64,000 nt of DNA from Fictibacillus enclensis (GCF_001457035.1 NZ_KQ758617.1:1178001-1242000); one strand, 5' to 3'; shown: positions 1-10,842, numbered from the stretch's first letter. The notes: generated by a model not told the origin, from the sequence alone. Numbers and translations: made by a program.

Positions 1-37
1 CTCATTTGAAGCAGTGAAGGGAACAATGTTGTTTCAC

Positions 38-75
38 AAGGGGAGAAACACTCGTTGTTTCTCCCTTTCTGTTTT
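38..75 (+). terminator. Intrinsic terminator upstream of asd
   Basis: A 13-bp stem (AAGGGGAGAAACA pairing with TGTTTCTCCCTTT) around a short loop is followed by a T-rich tail. It most likely ends the gene to the left of the window (dpaB in B. subtilis order). The first 37 bases hold no readable gene. Confidence 0.75.
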
Positions 76-114
76 AAAGTCAAGTATGGAGAACAAAAAG
101 GAGATAGTGTTAAA

Positions 115-1161
115 ATGACTCAAAAAGGATTTAATGTAGCTGTAGTCGGAGCAACAGGCGCAGTCGGACAACAAATGCTTAAAACACTTGAAGAAAGAAA
201 CTTTCCAATCGCAAAGTTGTCTCTTCTTGCGAGCAGCAGGTCTGCCGGAAGAAGTGTTGAGTATAAAGGGGAGGAAGTTGTCATTCAGGAAGCAACTCCG
301 GACGCATTTGAAGGGGTTGATATTGCCTTGTTCTCTGCGGGTGGATCCATTTCAAAGGAACTTGCCCCGGAAGCGGTAAAACGCGGAGCTGTGGTAATCG
401 ACAACACCAGTGCGTACCGTATGGACGAAAATGTTCCTTTGGTGGTACCTGAAGTAAACGAGGGAGATATTGCCAAACACCAGGGTATTATCGCCAATCC
501 GAACTGCTCAACCATTCAAATGGTCGTTGCACTAAAGCCTCTGCAAGAGAAGTATGGATTGAATAAAGTGATTGTATCCACCTATCAGGCAGTTTCAGGA
601 GCAGGCGCGAAAGCCATCCAGGAGCTTAGAACTCAATCTCAAGCGATTTTGGACGGTGAAGAATTTACACCAGAAATCCTGCCATGTGCCGGTGACAAGA
701 AGCATTATCAGATTGCGTTCAATGCCGTACCGCAAATCGATAAATTCCAGGATAATGGCTATACATTTGAAGAAATGAAAATGATTAATGAGACGAAAAA
801 AATCATGCATATGCCATCACTCGCAGTGGCGGCTACCTGTGTCCGGCTTCCGGTAGAGACGGGCCATTCCGAATCTGTTTATGTGGAGCTTGGAGAAGAT
901 GTTTCTTCTGTCCATGAAATTAAGGAGCTTCTTTCTGCATCTGCCGGCATTACTCTCCAGGATGATCCGGATCATCAAGTCTACCCGATGCCTGCTTACT
1001 GTGTTGGCAAAAATGATGTCTTCGTGGGACGCGTCAGAAAAGACTTGGACCGCGAAAATGGTTTTCATATGTGGATTGTATCCGACAATCTGTTAAAAGG
1101 TGCTGCCTGGAATTCGGTTCAGATTGCAGAAAGCCTCATTAAACTCGGATTGCTGAACTAA
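115..1161 (+). CDS. asd: Aspartate-semialdehyde dehydrogenase
   Basis: Reduces aspartyl phosphate with NADPH to aspartate semialdehyde in the lysine/DAP, threonine and methionine branch. The 348-residue protein has the NADP loop GATGAVG at residues 12-18 and the active-site cysteine in NPNCST (Cys131); a GHSE histidine lies in the C-terminal dimerisation/catalytic half. The ATG at 115 is chosen because it follows a good AAGGAG ribosome site; an upstream in-frame ATG at 55 sits inside the preceding terminator. Asd, DapG and DapA run in the same direction with gaps of 20 to 46 bases, so they form one operon that supplies diaminopimelate for the cell wall and spore dipicolinate. Confidence 0.97.
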   Translation: MTQKGFNVAVVGATGAVGQQMLKTLEERNFPIAKLSLLASSRSAGRSVEYKGEEVVIQEATPDAFEGVDIALFSAGGSISKELAPEAVKRGAVVIDNTSAYRMDENVPLVVPEVNEGDIAKHQGIIANPNCSTIQMVVALKPLQEKYGLNKVIVSTYQAVSGAGAKAIQELRTQSQAILDGEEFTPEILPCAGDKKHYQIAFNAVPQIDKFQDNGYTFEEMKMINETKKIMHMPSLAVAATCVRLPVETGHSESVYVELGEDVSSVHEIKELLSASAGITLQDDPDHQVYPMPAYCVGKNDVFVGRVRKDLDRENGFHMWIVSDNLLKGAAWNSVQIAESLIKLGLLN

Positions 1162-1181
1162 TTAAAGAAGGTGCTAACTTC

Positions 1182-2426
1182 ATGAAAATAATCATACAAA
1201 AATTTGGCGGCACATCTTTAAAAGATGAAAATGGAAGAGAACTGGCTGCACAGCATGTGAGACGGGCGATAAGTGAAGGATACAAGGTAGTCTGTGTGGT
1301 ATCGGCCATGGGACGTTCGGGCGATCCGTATGCCACCGATACATTGCTTCGGCTACTAGGGGAAAATAATCAGCATGTGGAGAGCAGAGAATATGATCTG
1401 CTTCTTTCCTGTGGAGAGATTATCTCTTCTGTCGTGTTTTCCAACCTTCTGAAATCAAAAGAGATTTCGGCTTCTGCGCTTACAGGTTCACAAGCGGGAT
1501 TCCGGACCAATGATGAGCACAAAAATGCCAGAATTACCGATATGCAGTGTGAACGTCTGCAATCCATGCTTGAAACTTATGATGCGGTGGTTGTTGCAGG
1601 ATTTCAGGGAGAAGCTGCAAACGGTGACGTCACTACGCTCGGCCGTGGCGGCAGCGACACCTCTGCTTCTGCTTTAGGTGCTGCCCTTGACGCTGAATAT
1701 ATTGACATATTTACAGATGTAGAAGGGGTCATGACGGCGGATCCGCGGATTGTAGAGGATGCGCAGCCGCTTTCTGTTGTCACGTATAATGAAATCTGCA
1801 ACATGGCCTATCAGGGAGCAAAAGTGATACACCCGAGAGCAGTTGAGATTGCCATGCAGGCGAAGGTTCCGCTCAGAATCCGGTCCACTTATTCAGAACT
1901 TCCGGGAACACTCGTGACTTCAGCCACGTCCAAGGGCGCAGGAAGAGATGTCCAGGATCATGTCATAACCGGCATTGCCCATGTTCCAAAGGTGACTCAG
2001 ATTAAGGTGTTCGCCAAGGATGCCCAATATGATTTGCACACGAACGTCTTTAAGGCAATGGCGAAAGAGCAGATATCTGTGGACTTTTTTAACATTAGTC
2101 CAAAAGGCGTCGTGTATACGGTAATGGAAAATATGGCCGAGCATGCTGAAAAGGTGCTGCGCGAACACGGCTACTCACCAGAAATCACCAGAAACTGTGC
2201 CAAAGTGTCGGCAGTGGGTGCCGGTATGTCAGGCGTTCCTGGTGTAACCGCAAGGATCGTTGAAGCGCTGGTCAATGAAAACATACAGATACTGCAATCC
2301 GCAGATTCGCATACTACCATTTGGGTGCTTGTCAGACAGGATGATATGGTCAAAGCGGTGAATGCTCTGCACAGAGCTTTTGAGCTGCACAACATCCATT
2401 CAAAAGGCCGGCAGCTGTCAGAATAA
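1182..2426 (+). CDS. dapG: Aspartokinase I, DapG type
   Basis: Phosphorylates aspartate, the first step of the DAP/lysine pathway. The 414-residue protein starts with the amino-acid-kinase signature KFGGTSL (residues 7-13), carries GRGGSDTSA in the middle, and has two ACT regulatory domains in the last 150 residues. Its place between asd and dapA is that of B. subtilis dapG, the diaminopimelate-inhibited isozyme; the inhibition is inferred from that orthology. The ATG follows an AAGAAGGTG ribosome site 20 bases after asd. Confidence 0.96.
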   Translation: MKIIIQKFGGTSLKDENGRELAAQHVRRAISEGYKVVCVVSAMGRSGDPYATDTLLRLLGENNQHVESREYDLLLSCGEIISSVVFSNLLKSKEISASALTGSQAGFRTNDEHKNARITDMQCERLQSMLETYDAVVVAGFQGEAANGDVTTLGRGGSDTSASALGAALDAEYIDIFTDVEGVMTADPRIVEDAQPLSVVTYNEICNMAYQGAKVIHPRAVEIAMQAKVPLRIRSTYSELPGTLVTSATSKGAGRDVQDHVITGIAHVPKVTQIKVFAKDAQYDLHTNVFKAMAKEQISVDFFNISPKGVVYTVMENMAEHAEKVLREHGYSPEITRNCAKVSAVGAGMSGVPGVTARIVEALVNENIQILQSADSHTTIWVLVRQDDMVKAVNALHRAFELHNIHSKGRQLSE

Positions 2427-2472
2427 GTACGAAAAACGGATGTTGATTGCAAGATTTAAGGAGCTGATATTC

Positions 2473-3342
2473 ATGCATTTTGGAAACGTAAGTACTGCCA
2501 TGGTTACACCCTTTGACAGTAAAGGAAACATTGATTTGACCAAAACAACAAAGCTGGTCAATTATTTGATTGAAAACGGCAGTGACAGCCTTGTGGTCGC
2601 AGGGACAACCGGTGAATCTCCAACATTGTCCACAGAAGAAAAACTTGCCCTGTTCCGCCATGTTGTAAAAGTGGTAGACAAGAGAGTGCCGGTAATTGCC
2701 GGTACAGGCAGCAACAACACAAGGGCTTCCATCGATTTAACAAAAAAGGCGGAAGAAACAGGCGTCGACGCGATCATGATCGTTGCTCCGTACTATAATA
2801 AACCGAGCCAGGAAGGAATCCTTGCCCATTTCAAGGCGATTGCAGAAACAACCTCCCTGCCGATCATGGCGTATAATGTTCCCGGCCGTACGGTTGTTCA
2901 TTTTACGGCAGATACAGTGATCGAGCTGTCCAAAATCCCGAATGTCATCGCGATTAAGGATGCAGGAAGTAATCTGGGAGATATGAGCCGGATCATTGAA
3001 GAGACAGAGGATTTTCAACTCTACAGCGGTGATGACGGCATGACACTGCCCGTATTATCCATCGGCGGTACTGGTATAGTATCGGTGGCCTCCCATGTGA
3101 TCGGAAACGAAATGCAACAAATGGTTACAGCCTATAAACAAGGAAGAGTAACAGAAGCAGCAAGACTTCACCGGAAGCTTCTTCCCGTAATGGATGAGCT
3201 GTTCAAGGCACCGAGTCCTGCTCCGGTAAAAACGGCCCTCCAGTTTAAAGGGCTTGATGTTGGCAGTGTGAGACTTCCTTTATTGCCTCTAAACCATCAG
3301 CAGCGGGAATCACTATCTCAAGTTATGAATATTTCATTGTAA
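2473..3342 (+). CDS. dapA: 4-hydroxy-tetrahydrodipicolinate synthase
   Basis: Condenses pyruvate with aspartate semialdehyde. The 289-residue TIM-barrel protein shows GTTGESPTL (44-52), the YNVPGRT tyrosine (Tyr134) and the Schiff-base lysine in IKDAG (Lys162). The start at 2473 is set by AAGGAG about 10 bases upstream; the frame stays open to 2362 inside dapG but that part does not match the family. Last gene of the asd-dapG-dapA operon, closed by a strong terminator. Confidence 0.97.
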   Translation: MHFGNVSTAMVTPFDSKGNIDLTKTTKLVNYLIENGSDSLVVAGTTGESPTLSTEEKLALFRHVVKVVDKRVPVIAGTGSNNTRASIDLTKKAEETGVDAIMIVAPYYNKPSQEGILAHFKAIAETTSLPIMAYNVPGRTVVHFTADTVIELSKIPNVIAIKDAGSNLGDMSRIIEETEDFQLYSGDDGMTLPVLSIGGTGIVSVASHVIGNEMQQMVTAYKQGRVTEAARLHRKLLPVMDELFKAPSPAPVKTALQFKGLDVGSVRLPLLPLNHQQRESLSQVMNISL

Positions 3343-3370
3343 AAAAGCGGCCATCGAGCCGCTTTTTTTT
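3341..3370 (+). terminator. Terminator of the asd-dapG-dapA operon
   Basis: Stem AAAGCGGC / GCCGCTTT around a 6-base loop with a run of eight T, overlapping the end of dapA. Confidence 0.9.
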
Positions 3371-3437
3371 ATAACTCTGCTCGCAAACCTCTAAGTCATC
3401 GAGACAGGAAATGCAAAAAAGAAAAAAACAGTTCTCC

Positions 3438-3467
3438 TTGTATTCGCTTTCGAACATAAGCTATAAT
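3438..3467 (+). promoter_or_regulatory. Probable SigA promoter of rnjB
   Basis: TTGTAT and a perfect TATAAT separated by 18 bases, about 55 bases before the rnjB start. It lies after the dapA terminator, so rnjB has its own promoter. Confidence 0.6.
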
Positions 3468-3524
3468 AAATGCAAGTGACGTGAACGGAGAAATACATAA
3501 CCAACAACTAGGAGGATTATTACA

Positions 3525-5198
3525 TTGACAACAAAACAACAAAATAGCGATAAAGTAAGAGTTTTTGCCCTGGGTGGTATAGGGGAAATCGGCAAAAACA
3601 TGTATGTGGTCGAAGCGGGGGAAGATATCTTTGTCCTGGATGCGGGGCTCATGTTTCCGCAGGAAGAGATGCTGGGCATCGATATTGTGATTCCTGACAT
3701 TACTTACCTTGTGCAGAACAAGGACAGAGTAAAGGGGATCTTTCTAACTCACGCACACGAGGACCATATCGGCGGCCTTCCTTTTATTTTAAAGCAGCTT
3801 CCTGTTCCGGTTTATGGAACGAAGCTCACCCTTGGGCTTGTAGACGCAAAGCTTAAAGAAGCTGGGCTTCAACGGAGCACCAAGACCTTTTTGGTGAATT
3901 CTGATTCCGTCCTTGACTTTGGCGAACATAAAGTCTCTTTTTTTGGAACCAATCACAGTATTCCTGATTCCGTCGGCATTGCCGTTCACACGCCGCAGGG
4001 AGTCATTGTGAATACAGGGGACTTCAAGATTGACCAGTCTCCGATTGATGGTAAGCATACTGAATTTGCCAAAATTTCAGAGCTGAGCCAAAAAGGGGTG
4101 CTTTGTCTTCTCTCCGACAGCACGAATGCTGAAAGACCAGGGATGACAGGGTCGGAAAAATCTGTGGGCTACGAAATTGACAATGTGTTCGAGGAAGCAA
4201 AGGGTCGTGTAATTATTGCTTCATTTGCTTCCAATGTCCATCGAATCCAACAGATTTTCACTGCGGCTGCGAAAACCAACCGAAAGATCGTTATTACCGG
4301 CCGAAGCATGGTGAAGGTCGTGGATATCGCATCAGAGTTAGGTTACCTGAACATTGAGAAAGACAGTATTATCTCCATGGATCAGATAAACAATTACGCC
4401 GAAGACCGGATTGTTATACTTACAACCGGCAGCCAGGGAGAGCAAATGGCAGCTCTTTCACGCATGGCCCATAAAGCCCACAAACAAATTGCGATCAGAC
4501 ATACTGATACTGTAGTCATTGCCGCCACTCCGATCCCGGGGAACGAGCGGTCTGTGGCACGCATTGTGGATCTTCTTATGCGGACGGGAGCAGATGTTGT
4601 TTTCGGACAACGCAAAGTTCACGTTTCCGGTCACGGAAGCCAGGAAGAATTAAAATTGATGCTAAGCTTGATGAAGCCTAAATATTTCATCCCCGTTCAC
4701 GGTGAATATAAAATGCAGAAAGCCCACCAAAACCTGGCACTTCAGGTAGGTGTGGTCCCAGAAAATATATTTATTCTCGAAAAAGGCGAAGTGGTTGAAT
4801 TCACGGATGGATTGGCCAAACGAACAGGAAAAGTACCATCCGGTAATGTTCTGGTTGATGGCCTTGGAGTAGGGGATATTGGCAACATCGTTCTCCGCGA
4901 CCGGAAACTGCTATCCCAGGATGGCATACTCGTCGTTGTCGTTACGATCAGCAAAGCTTCCAACCAGATCATCTCCGGACCGGAAATTATCTCTCGCGGC
5001 TTTGTGTATGTACGCGAAAGCGAAGAGCTTCTTCAGGAAGCCAATTCACTTGTAACGGAGGTCCTCGACCGATGCATGCAGGAAAAAGTAAAAGATTGGT
5101 CTTCCTTAAAATCCAATATGCGTGATTCATTAAGTCAATATTTGTTTGATAAAACACGGCGCCGTCCAATGATTATGCCCATTATTATGGAAATTTAA
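3525..5198 (+). CDS. rnjB: Ribonuclease J2
   Basis: Metallo-beta-lactamase/beta-CASP ribonuclease, partner of RNase J1 in mRNA turnover and 5' maturation. The 557-residue protein has the zinc motif HAHEDH at residues 76-81, a beta-CASP middle and a C-terminal oligomerisation domain. The position between dapA and tepA is that of B. subtilis rnjB (ymfA) rather than rnjA. The start is TTG, 11 bases after AGGAGG. B. subtilis J2 is reported to be much less active than J1; the metal-binding histidines are complete here, so activity cannot be judged from this motif. Confidence 0.93.
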   Translation: MTTKQQNSDKVRVFALGGIGEIGKNMYVVEAGEDIFVLDAGLMFPQEEMLGIDIVIPDITYLVQNKDRVKGIFLTHAHEDHIGGLPFILKQLPVPVYGTKLTLGLVDAKLKEAGLQRSTKTFLVNSDSVLDFGEHKVSFFGTNHSIPDSVGIAVHTPQGVIVNTGDFKIDQSPIDGKHTEFAKISELSQKGVLCLLSDSTNAERPGMTGSEKSVGYEIDNVFEEAKGRVIIASFASNVHRIQQIFTAAAKTNRKIVITGRSMVKVVDIASELGYLNIEKDSIISMDQINNYAEDRIVILTTGSQGEQMAALSRMAHKAHKQIAIRHTDTVVIAATPIPGNERSVARIVDLLMRTGADVVFGQRKVHVSGHGSQEELKLMLSLMKPKYFIPVHGEYKMQKAHQNLALQVGVVPENIFILEKGEVVEFTDGLAKRTGKVPSGNVLVDGLGVGDIGNIVLRDRKLLSQDGILVVVVTISKASNQIISGPEIISRGFVYVRESEELLQEANSLVTEVLDRCMQEKVKDWSSLKSNMRDSLSQYLFDKTRRRPMIMPIIMEI

Positions 5199-5223
5199 GC
5201 CTGCGATACCGCAGGCTTTTTTT
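5197..5223 (+). terminator. Terminator after rnjB
   Basis: AAGCCTGCG / CGCAGGCTT stem with a 4-base loop and seven T, overlapping the rnjB stop. Confidence 0.92.
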
Positions 5224-5291
5224 CGTCCGAATGAAAATAACCCATGCGTTCATACTAAAAGAAAATGGATATCATCCGAGGGGGTTGTTGT

Positions 5292-6047
5292 ATGAACCGC
5301 ATGACGAATGACATAAATGAAGAACAAGAACCAAAGCGAGAAGAAAATAACGAACAAAGCAGTCTGGTTAACAAGCTCCAGGCTCTTGGCCAAACCAACG
5401 TTCCACAAATGGAAGGCTCAAGCATACATTGCCTGACCATTGTTGGCCAAATTGAAGGACATGTCCAACTGCCTCCCAACAACAAGACAACCAAATATGA
5501 ACACCTAATCCCACAGCTGGTGGCAATCGAACAAAACCCGAAAATTGAAGGGCTTCTCATTATTTTGAATACCGTTGGTGGTGATGTGGAAGCAGGACTT
5601 GCGATTTCAGAAATGATTGCCTCCCTCTCAAAGCCTTCCGTCTCTCTTGTACTTGGTGGCGGCCACTCCATTGGTGTGCCGATAGCCGTGAGCGCCGATT
5701 ATTCTTTCATAGCGGAAACCGCAACAATGACCATTCATCCCGTAAGGCTGACCGGACTTGTGATTGGTGTTCCACAGACGTTTGAATATATGGATAAAAT
5801 GCAGGACAGGGTCATCAATTTTGTGACCTCACATTCGGATATCACAGAGGAAAAGTTTAAGGAATTGATGTTTTCCAAAGGCAATTTAACGCGTGACATC
5901 GGGACAAACGTGATAGGAAAGGATGCCGTCAACGACGGACTGATCAACGAAGTTGGTGGCGTGGGTCAGGCCATCTCGAAGCTGAATGAACTAATGGAAC
6001 AAAACCGGAAATCCAAACCCGAGGATGGGTTAGAGGTGATCCAATGA
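5292..6047 (+). CDS. tepA: ClpP-family protease TepA
   Basis: Cytosolic ClpP-like serine protease; in B. subtilis TepA is linked to spore outgrowth and protein translocation. The 251-residue protein keeps the nucleophile in GGHSIG (Ser126) and the active-site histidine in TIHPVRL (His149). The ATG at 5292 has a GAGGGGG site nine bases upstream; an in-frame ATG at 5265 lacks one. The stop overlaps ylzJ by four bases, so the two are translationally coupled. Confidence 0.9.
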   Translation: MNRMTNDINEEQEPKREENNEQSSLVNKLQALGQTNVPQMEGSSIHCLTIVGQIEGHVQLPPNNKTTKYEHLIPQLVAIEQNPKIEGLLIILNTVGGDVEAGLAISEMIASLSKPSVSLVLGGGHSIGVPIAVSADYSFIAETATMTIHPVRLTGLVIGVPQTFEYMDKMQDRVINFVTSHSDITEEKFKELMFSKGNLTRDIGTNVIGKDAVNDGLINEVGGVGQAISKLNELMEQNRKSKPEDGLEVIQ

Positions 6048-6277
6048 TATGGTATACACTCATGCCCTTTGAATTGATGTTTCCACAGGACGCAGCAGCA
6101 GAAGAACAAACCCAGCCGATGACCGTTCTTTATAACAACATTCCGATTCTTGTGGAGCAAGTTTCACCGATGGAATATAAAGTAGTCCGCGTCATCAGCA
6201 CAGATCCGGCGCATTTTATGGACGAATCGTGCGGACCCGGGCAGATTCTGTCGATGAACACATTTGTAAACCCATAG
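6044..6277 (+). CDS. ylzJ: YlzJ-like small protein
   Basis: A 77-residue acidic protein of unknown function, recognised by its position between tepA and spoIIIE and by an opening segment ([10 protein letters not shown]) typical of the YlzJ family. Starts inside the tepA stop codon (ATGA overlap). No signal peptide or membrane segment. Confidence 0.8.
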   Translation: MIWYTLMPFELMFPQDAAAEEQTQPMTVLYNNIPILVEQVSPMEYKVVRVISTDPAHFMDESCGPGQILSMNTFVNP

Positions 6278-6315
6278 AAAACAAGTGTGCCCCTGTGATA
6301 TAATAATGGACAAAG

Positions 6316-6342
6316 AAGCAGCCCTTTAGCGGCTGCTTTAGT
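6316..6342 (+). terminator. Hairpin before spoIIIE
   Basis: AAGCAGCC / GGCTGCTT stem with a weak T-rich tail between ylzJ and spoIIIE. The tail is short, so it may only partly terminate. Confidence 0.55.
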
Positions 6343-6368
6343 TGGTTTAAGGAAAAAGAGGTGAAAGA

Positions 6369-8723
6369 ATGGCAAAACGCAATAAAAAAACATCGAAAAA
6401 GACATCAGCCTGGAAAGAACAGCTGAGCTTTGAGCTCGCTGGCCTTCTTTTGCTTGCTTTAACATTGCTTGCCCTTGCCAAAATGGGGAAAGTCGGGCAG
6501 GCGTTTGTACAGTTTTTAAAATTTTTCAGCGGAGAATGGTACGGTGTACTGCTGATCGGAACCCTTGTTATTGCCATCTATCTGATTTGGAAGCGAAAAT
6601 CACCGCCCGTTTGGGGAAAACGCTTGGCAGGCTTTTATTTATTTTACATATCCATGCTGATTCTCAGTCATCTGAAATTGTTTTCTCTTCTTTCCAAGCA
6701 GGGAAAATGGTCGGATCCTTCCGTCATCCGAAACACCTGGGAGATATATTGGTCTCAGCTGTCGGGAAGTATACCGCAGGGAGATCTTGGCGGAGGCATG
6801 ATTGGAGCAGTGGGTTTTGCAATGTTCCATTTTCTGTTTGGTGTGCAAGGTTCTGCAGTCATCCTGGTTTTTGTTATGATCATTGCCATTATATTAATTA
6901 CCGGAAAGTCATTGTCAGGTGTCATCGCCAAATTGGCCGAAGCAGTCGGCAGCCTTTCTTCAACGGCCTATGAATCGTTTCAAAACAAACGGCAGGAACT
7001 GAAAGAAAACCGAAAAAAGGTACATAGACAAGCGCCCACAAGATCACAAGAGCCGGCTGAAGCCCATCAAGAAACCCGGACAATGGATGAAGAATACGAA
7101 CCCATTATCGAAGACTTCACAAGGAACGTTCATGATGATGAAAGTCCAGCGGTACAACTGAAATTTGGTTCCAAAGGCTTTCACGAAGAACCGGAGACTC
7201 AAACGGAAACCAGCCATGCCCCAACGGAAGATAAGCAGGACGGACTTCCTGCAAGCTTTGAACAGACAGAAGAAGAACATAACGAAAACTATTTGCTCCC
7301 TTCCATGGATTTGCTAGTCAGACCGACTTCCACTGGCCAGCATAAGGAACGGCAATATTCGGCGAGCAAAAGCAACGCAAAAAAACTCGAGAAAACCTTT
7401 GAAAGCTTTGGGGTAAAAGCAAGAGTGCTGAAGGTTCATCTTGGCCCGGCAGTAACGAAATATGAAGTGTATCCCGATGTAGGAGTAAAGGTAAGCAAAA
7501 TCGTCAACCTCGCCGATGATATCGCCCTGGCACTTGCCGCCAAAGATATCCGGATTGAAGCTCCTATTCCCGGCAAATCAGCGGTCGGTATTGAGGTTCC
7601 TAACCAGGAGGTAGCTACGGTTACGCTACGTGAAGTCCTTGAATCCAGTCAATATCAGAAACAAACCTCCAAACTTGCGATTGGGCTCGGAAGGGATATC
7701 TCGGGGGAACCTATTTTTGCCGAACTGTCCAGAATGCCTCACCTTCTGGTAGCCGGGGCAACAGGAAGCGGGAAAAGTGTTTGTATCAATGGCATCATTA
7801 CAAGCATATTGATGAGAGCCAAACCACATGAAGTGAAGATGATGATGATTGACCCGAAAATGGTTGAACTTAACGTGTATAACGGAGTTCCTCATCTCCT
7901 GGCTCCCGTCGTAACAGAGCCGAAAAAGGCAGCTCAGGCCCTGAAACGGGTGGTCAGTGAAATGGAACGCCGTTATGAATTGTTTTCCCACACAGGGACC
8001 CGGAATATTGAGGGGTACAATGAAGGCATACGCAGAGCTAACAATGAACGTGATGCGAAACAGCCGACCCTGCCTTATATTGTCGTGATTGTGGATGAGC
8101 TGGCAGATTTGATGATGGTGGCTTCAGGAGATGTAGAAGATGCCATTATCCGTCTTGCCCAGATGGCACGAGCGGCAGGAATTCATCTGATTATCGCAAC
8201 CCAGCGGCCTTCAGTGGATGTAATTACAGGGATTATTAAAGCCAATATCCCATCCCGGATTGCGTTTAGTGTTTCCTCTCAGACCGACTCGCGTACCATT
8301 CTTGATATGGGCGGCGCAGAAAAACTGCTGGGCCGCGGCGATATGCTCTTTTTCCCTTCAGGAACATCTAAACCTACAAGGGTGCAGGGAGCATTTCTAT
8401 CGGATCAGGAAGTGGAAAAAATTGTGGAATTCGTGATCGGGCAGCAGAAAGCGCAATACCAGAAAGACATGATTCCAACGGAAGAAGCGCAGGTGACGAT
8501 GGAAGTGGAGGATGACTTGTTCCCTGAAGCGGTAAAACTTGTGGTGGACATGCAGACGGCCTCGGTTTCCATGCTCCAGCGGCGATTTCGAATCGGCTAT
8601 TCACGGGCAGCCAGGCTGGTGGATGCCATGGAAGCAAAGGGAGTTATCGGTCCTTATGAGGGCAGCAAGCCAAGAGAAGTGCTGCTTACGTCTCTACCGG
8701 AACAAAACCAGGCATCAAGCTAA
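6369..8723 (+). CDS. spoIIIE: DNA translocase SpoIIIE/FtsK
   Basis: Hexameric septal DNA pump that moves the chromosome into the forespore. The 784-residue protein has four membrane segments within the first 190 residues, an acidic linker (about 210-320), a RecA-like motor with Walker A GATGSGKS (about 464-471) and Walker [13 protein letters not shown] (about 572-583), and a C-terminal winged-helix gamma domain (about 715-775) that reads orientation sequences. Length matches B. subtilis SpoIIIE. The start has AGAGGTG eight bases upstream. Confidence 0.96.
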   Translation: MAKRNKKTSKKTSAWKEQLSFELAGLLLLALTLLALAKMGKVGQAFVQFLKFFSGEWYGVLLIGTLVIAIYLIWKRKSPPVWGKRLAGFYLFYISMLILSHLKLFSLLSKQGKWSDPSVIRNTWEIYWSQLSGSIPQGDLGGGMIGAVGFAMFHFLFGVQGSAVILVFVMIIAIILITGKSLSGVIAKLAEAVGSLSSTAYESFQNKRQELKENRKKVHRQAPTRSQEPAEAHQETRTMDEEYEPIIEDFTRNVHDDESPAVQLKFGSKGFHEEPETQTETSHAPTEDKQDGLPASFEQTEEEHNENYLLPSMDLLVRPTSTGQHKERQYSASKSNAKKLEKTFESFGVKARVLKVHLGPAVTKYEVYPDVGVKVSKIVNLADDIALALAAKDIRIEAPIPGKSAVGIEVPNQEVATVTLREVLESSQYQKQTSKLAIGLGRDISGEPIFAELSRMPHLLVAGATGSGKSVCINGIITSILMRAKPHEVKMMMIDPKMVELNVYNGVPHLLAPVVTEPKKAAQALKRVVSEMERRYELFSHTGTRNIEGYNEGIRRANNERDAKQPTLPYIVVIVDELADLMMVASGDVEDAIIRLAQMARAAGIHLIIATQRPSVDVITGIIKANIPSRIAFSVSSQTDSRTILDMGGAEKLLGRGDMLFFPSGTSKPTRVQGAFLSDQEVEKIVEFVIGQQKAQYQKDMIPTEEAQVTMEVEDDLFPEAVKLVVDMQTASVSMLQRRFRIGYSRAARLVDAMEAKGVIGPYEGSKPREVLLTSLPEQNQASS

Positions 8724-8728
8724 AAAAC

Positions 8729-8758
8729 GGAACCCCAGAACGCGGGGTTCTTTTTTTT
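8729..8758 (+). terminator. Terminator after spoIIIE
   Basis: GAACCCC / GGGGTTC stem with eight T. Confidence 0.9.
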
Positions 8759-8881
8759 AACCTGCCTTTTCTGAATAATGTGTATATTCCCGTTTTAAAA
8801 AAATCTCAAAAAATAGTATTTATTTCTCATGCTAAAAATGATATATTAATGTCGATTATTTTATTTATTTGTCAAAAAAAT

Positions 8882-8910
8882 TTTACACTTGAAAAACACT
8901 ATATTATTAA
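8882..8910 (+). promoter_or_regulatory. Probable promoter of the GntR gene
   Basis: TTTACA and TATTAA at 17-base spacing in an AT-rich stretch about 35 bases before the GntR start. No clear operator palindrome was found by eye. Confidence 0.45.
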
Positions 8911-8943
8911 TGGTTTTGATTGTCTATCGAGGTGAGTAAAAAC

Positions 8944-9669
8944 GTGTCCATTAAGACGGATCATCGTCTGCTGTATTTAAAAGTCATTGAGAAATTGAAA
9001 GCCGACATCGAAAATGGCACTTATGAGGAAGGAGAAAAGCTTCCATCCGAATTTGAGCTGTCAAAGCAGTTGGGCATTAGCAGGGCAACATTACGAGAAG
9101 CGCTGCGCATCCTTGAAGACGAAAATATTCTGATCAGAAAACATGGTGTAGGAACCTTTGTTAGGACCAGAGCCCTATTTTCTTCCGGAATAGAAGAACT
9201 CTTCAGTGTAACTGAAATGATTGAACGGGCAGGCAAAAAGGCTGACACCGTCTTTATTTCGTCGGTGGTGGTCCCTGCTGTGGATGACCTGAAACATCAG
9301 TTTAAACTACCGCCGGACGGCGAAATCAATGTAGTGGAACGAGTGAGAACCGCTGACGGCGAGCCTGTTGTTTACTGCATTGACCAAATGCCGGCAGCGT
9401 TTATGCCTGCCGAATCACAGCATAAGTACCTTTCCATGCTCGAAATGCTTGAAAGAGAAGCCGGCAAGCGTGTTATGTATGCTGTTACAACGATTGAACC
9501 TCTCGGGTTTCATGAACGAATTTCAGAAATCCTGGAATGTCCCGAAGAAGCCTCGCTTCTTGTATTAAAGCAGATGCATTACGACCAGAATGATGAGCCG
9601 GTTTTATATTCCTGCAATTATTTTAGAGCCGATAAATTTAATTTCACAGTAGTCAGAAAACGATTATAG
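8944..9669 (+). CDS. ymfC: GntR/HutC-family transcriptional regulator, YmfC-like
   Basis: DNA-binding repressor with an N-terminal winged helix (about residues 15-75, including [15 protein letters not shown]) and a C-terminal UTRA ligand domain ending in a typical [10 protein letters not shown] element. 241 residues from the GTG at 8944, which has GAGGTGAG eight bases upstream; a TTG in frame at 8920 has no ribosome site. Lying directly before the nucleoside ABC operon in the same direction, it may sense a nucleoside or base and control that operon; this is inference from position. Confidence 0.85.
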   Translation: MSIKTDHRLLYLKVIEKLKADIENGTYEEGEKLPSEFELSKQLGISRATLREALRILEDENILIRKHGVGTFVRTRALFSSGIEELFSVTEMIERAGKKADTVFISSVVVPAVDDLKHQFKLPPDGEINVVERVRTADGEPVVYCIDQMPAAFMPAESQHKYLSMLEMLEREAGKRVMYAVTTIEPLGFHERISEILECPEEASLLVLKQMHYDQNDEPVLYSCNYFRADKFNFTVVRKRL

Positions 9670-9760
9670 TAAGTTTATCCTATATTGGGGGTGATGTGCT
9701 ACACCGTTTGCTCAATGTGTTAAGAGTGTTATCCGTATAAAAAATTAGGGGGAAAAACAA

Positions 9761-10831
9761 TTGAAAAAGAGAACCGGGGTTTTATTAAGTCTTGCATTAG
9801 CAGCTGGTACACTGCTTTCTGCCTGTGGGAAAGATGACGGCGGGGGATCAAATGCCGATGGTAAGAAGGATGCATTTAAGGTGGCCATGGTCACCGACAC
9901 TGGCGGTGTAGACGATAAGTCCTTTAACCAATCCGCTTGGGAAGGGCTCCAAAAGTTCGGCAAAGACAACAACATGAAAAAAGGGACAGACTTTAAATAT
10001 CTTCAATCCACGGCTGCTAGTGATTACGCTCCCAACATTAACTCATTAGTTCGCGATAACTACAAGCTTGTATACGGAATCGGATTCCTGATGCAGCAGG
10101 ATATTCAAAAAGTGGCCAAACAACAGCCAAAAGCACAGCTTGCTCTTGTTGACTCTGTTGTACCGGAAAAGAACGTGGCCAGCATCACATTCAAAGAGCA
10201 TGAAGGCTCTTTCCTTGTCGGTCTGATTGCGGGTATGCAGACAAAAACCAACAAAGTCGGATTCGTGGGCGGCGTGGACAGTGAATTGATCAAAAAGTTT
10301 GAAAATGGATTTAAAGCAGGTGTAAAAACAGCGAATCCAAAGGCTGAGATTTTTGTTCAATACGCCGGTGACTTCAACAAAGCAGAAAAAGGGCAAGCCA
10401 TTGCCAACACCTTCTACGGAAAAGGCGCTGATATCATCTATCATGCAGCTGGCGGAACCGGAAAAGGCGTATTTACAGAAGCAAAGAACCGTTCCAAAAA
10501 TGGCAAAAAGGTTTGGGTTATCGGAGTTGACCGTGACCAGCACGAAGAAGGAATGCCAGAAGATGTAACACTGACTTCCATGGTTAAGCGTGTGGACAAG
10601 GCGGTTGAAGAAGTTTCCAAGCAAACGATGGACGGAAAGTTTCCTGGCGGAAAAACAGTTGAATTCGGACTCGATCAAGACGGTGTGGGAATCGCCCCTC
10701 ATAAAGAGAATGTTTCAAAAGACGCTCTTGCCAAAGTCGATGAGTATAAAAAGAAAATACAGGACGGTGACATCACGGTCCCTAAGACAGACAAAGAGTA
10801 TAAGACATTTGAAGCTAACATGAAAAAGTAA
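9761..10831 (+). CDS. nupN: BMP-family nucleoside-binding lipoprotein, NupN-like
   Basis: Extracytoplasmic substrate-binding lipoprotein of a nucleoside ABC importer. A signal peptide with lipobox LLSAC places the lipidated cysteine at Cys22; the rest of the 356 residues is a BMP/Med fold with the opening motif VTDTGGVDDKSFNQS. Starts with TTG after AGGGGG. Followed by an ATPase and two permeases, the layout of B. subtilis nupNOPQ (yufNOPQ, guanosine uptake); there the operon is elsewhere on the chromosome. Substrate is inferred. Confidence 0.88.
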   Translation: MKKRTGVLLSLALAAGTLLSACGKDDGGGSNADGKKDAFKVAMVTDTGGVDDKSFNQSAWEGLQKFGKDNNMKKGTDFKYLQSTAASDYAPNINSLVRDNYKLVYGIGFLMQQDIQKVAKQQPKAQLALVDSVVPEKNVASITFKEHEGSFLVGLIAGMQTKTNKVGFVGGVDSELIKKFENGFKAGVKTANPKAEIFVQYAGDFNKAEKGQAIANTFYGKGADIIYHAAGGTGKGVFTEAKNRSKNGKKVWVIGVDRDQHEEGMPEDVTLTSMVKRVDKAVEEVSKQTMDGKFPGGKTVEFGLDQDGVGIAPHKENVSKDALAKVDEYKKKIQDGDITVPKTDKEYKTFEANMKK

Positions 10832-10842
10832 ATGCTAAAAAG

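Noticed and set aside
1162-1181. Lysine riboswitch for dapG
   Set aside because: Only 20 bases separate asd and dapG and no L-box elements occur in the leader upstream of asd within the window.
9670-9760. Purine riboswitch before the nucleoside-binding protein gene
   Set aside because: The conserved junction and loop sequences of the purine aptamer are not present in this 90-base leader.
10046-10702. Long 218-codon open frame antisense to the nucleoside-binding lipoprotein gene
   Set aside because: No ribosome site or family features, cysteine/phenylalanine-rich shadow composition, and the plus-strand gene is certain.
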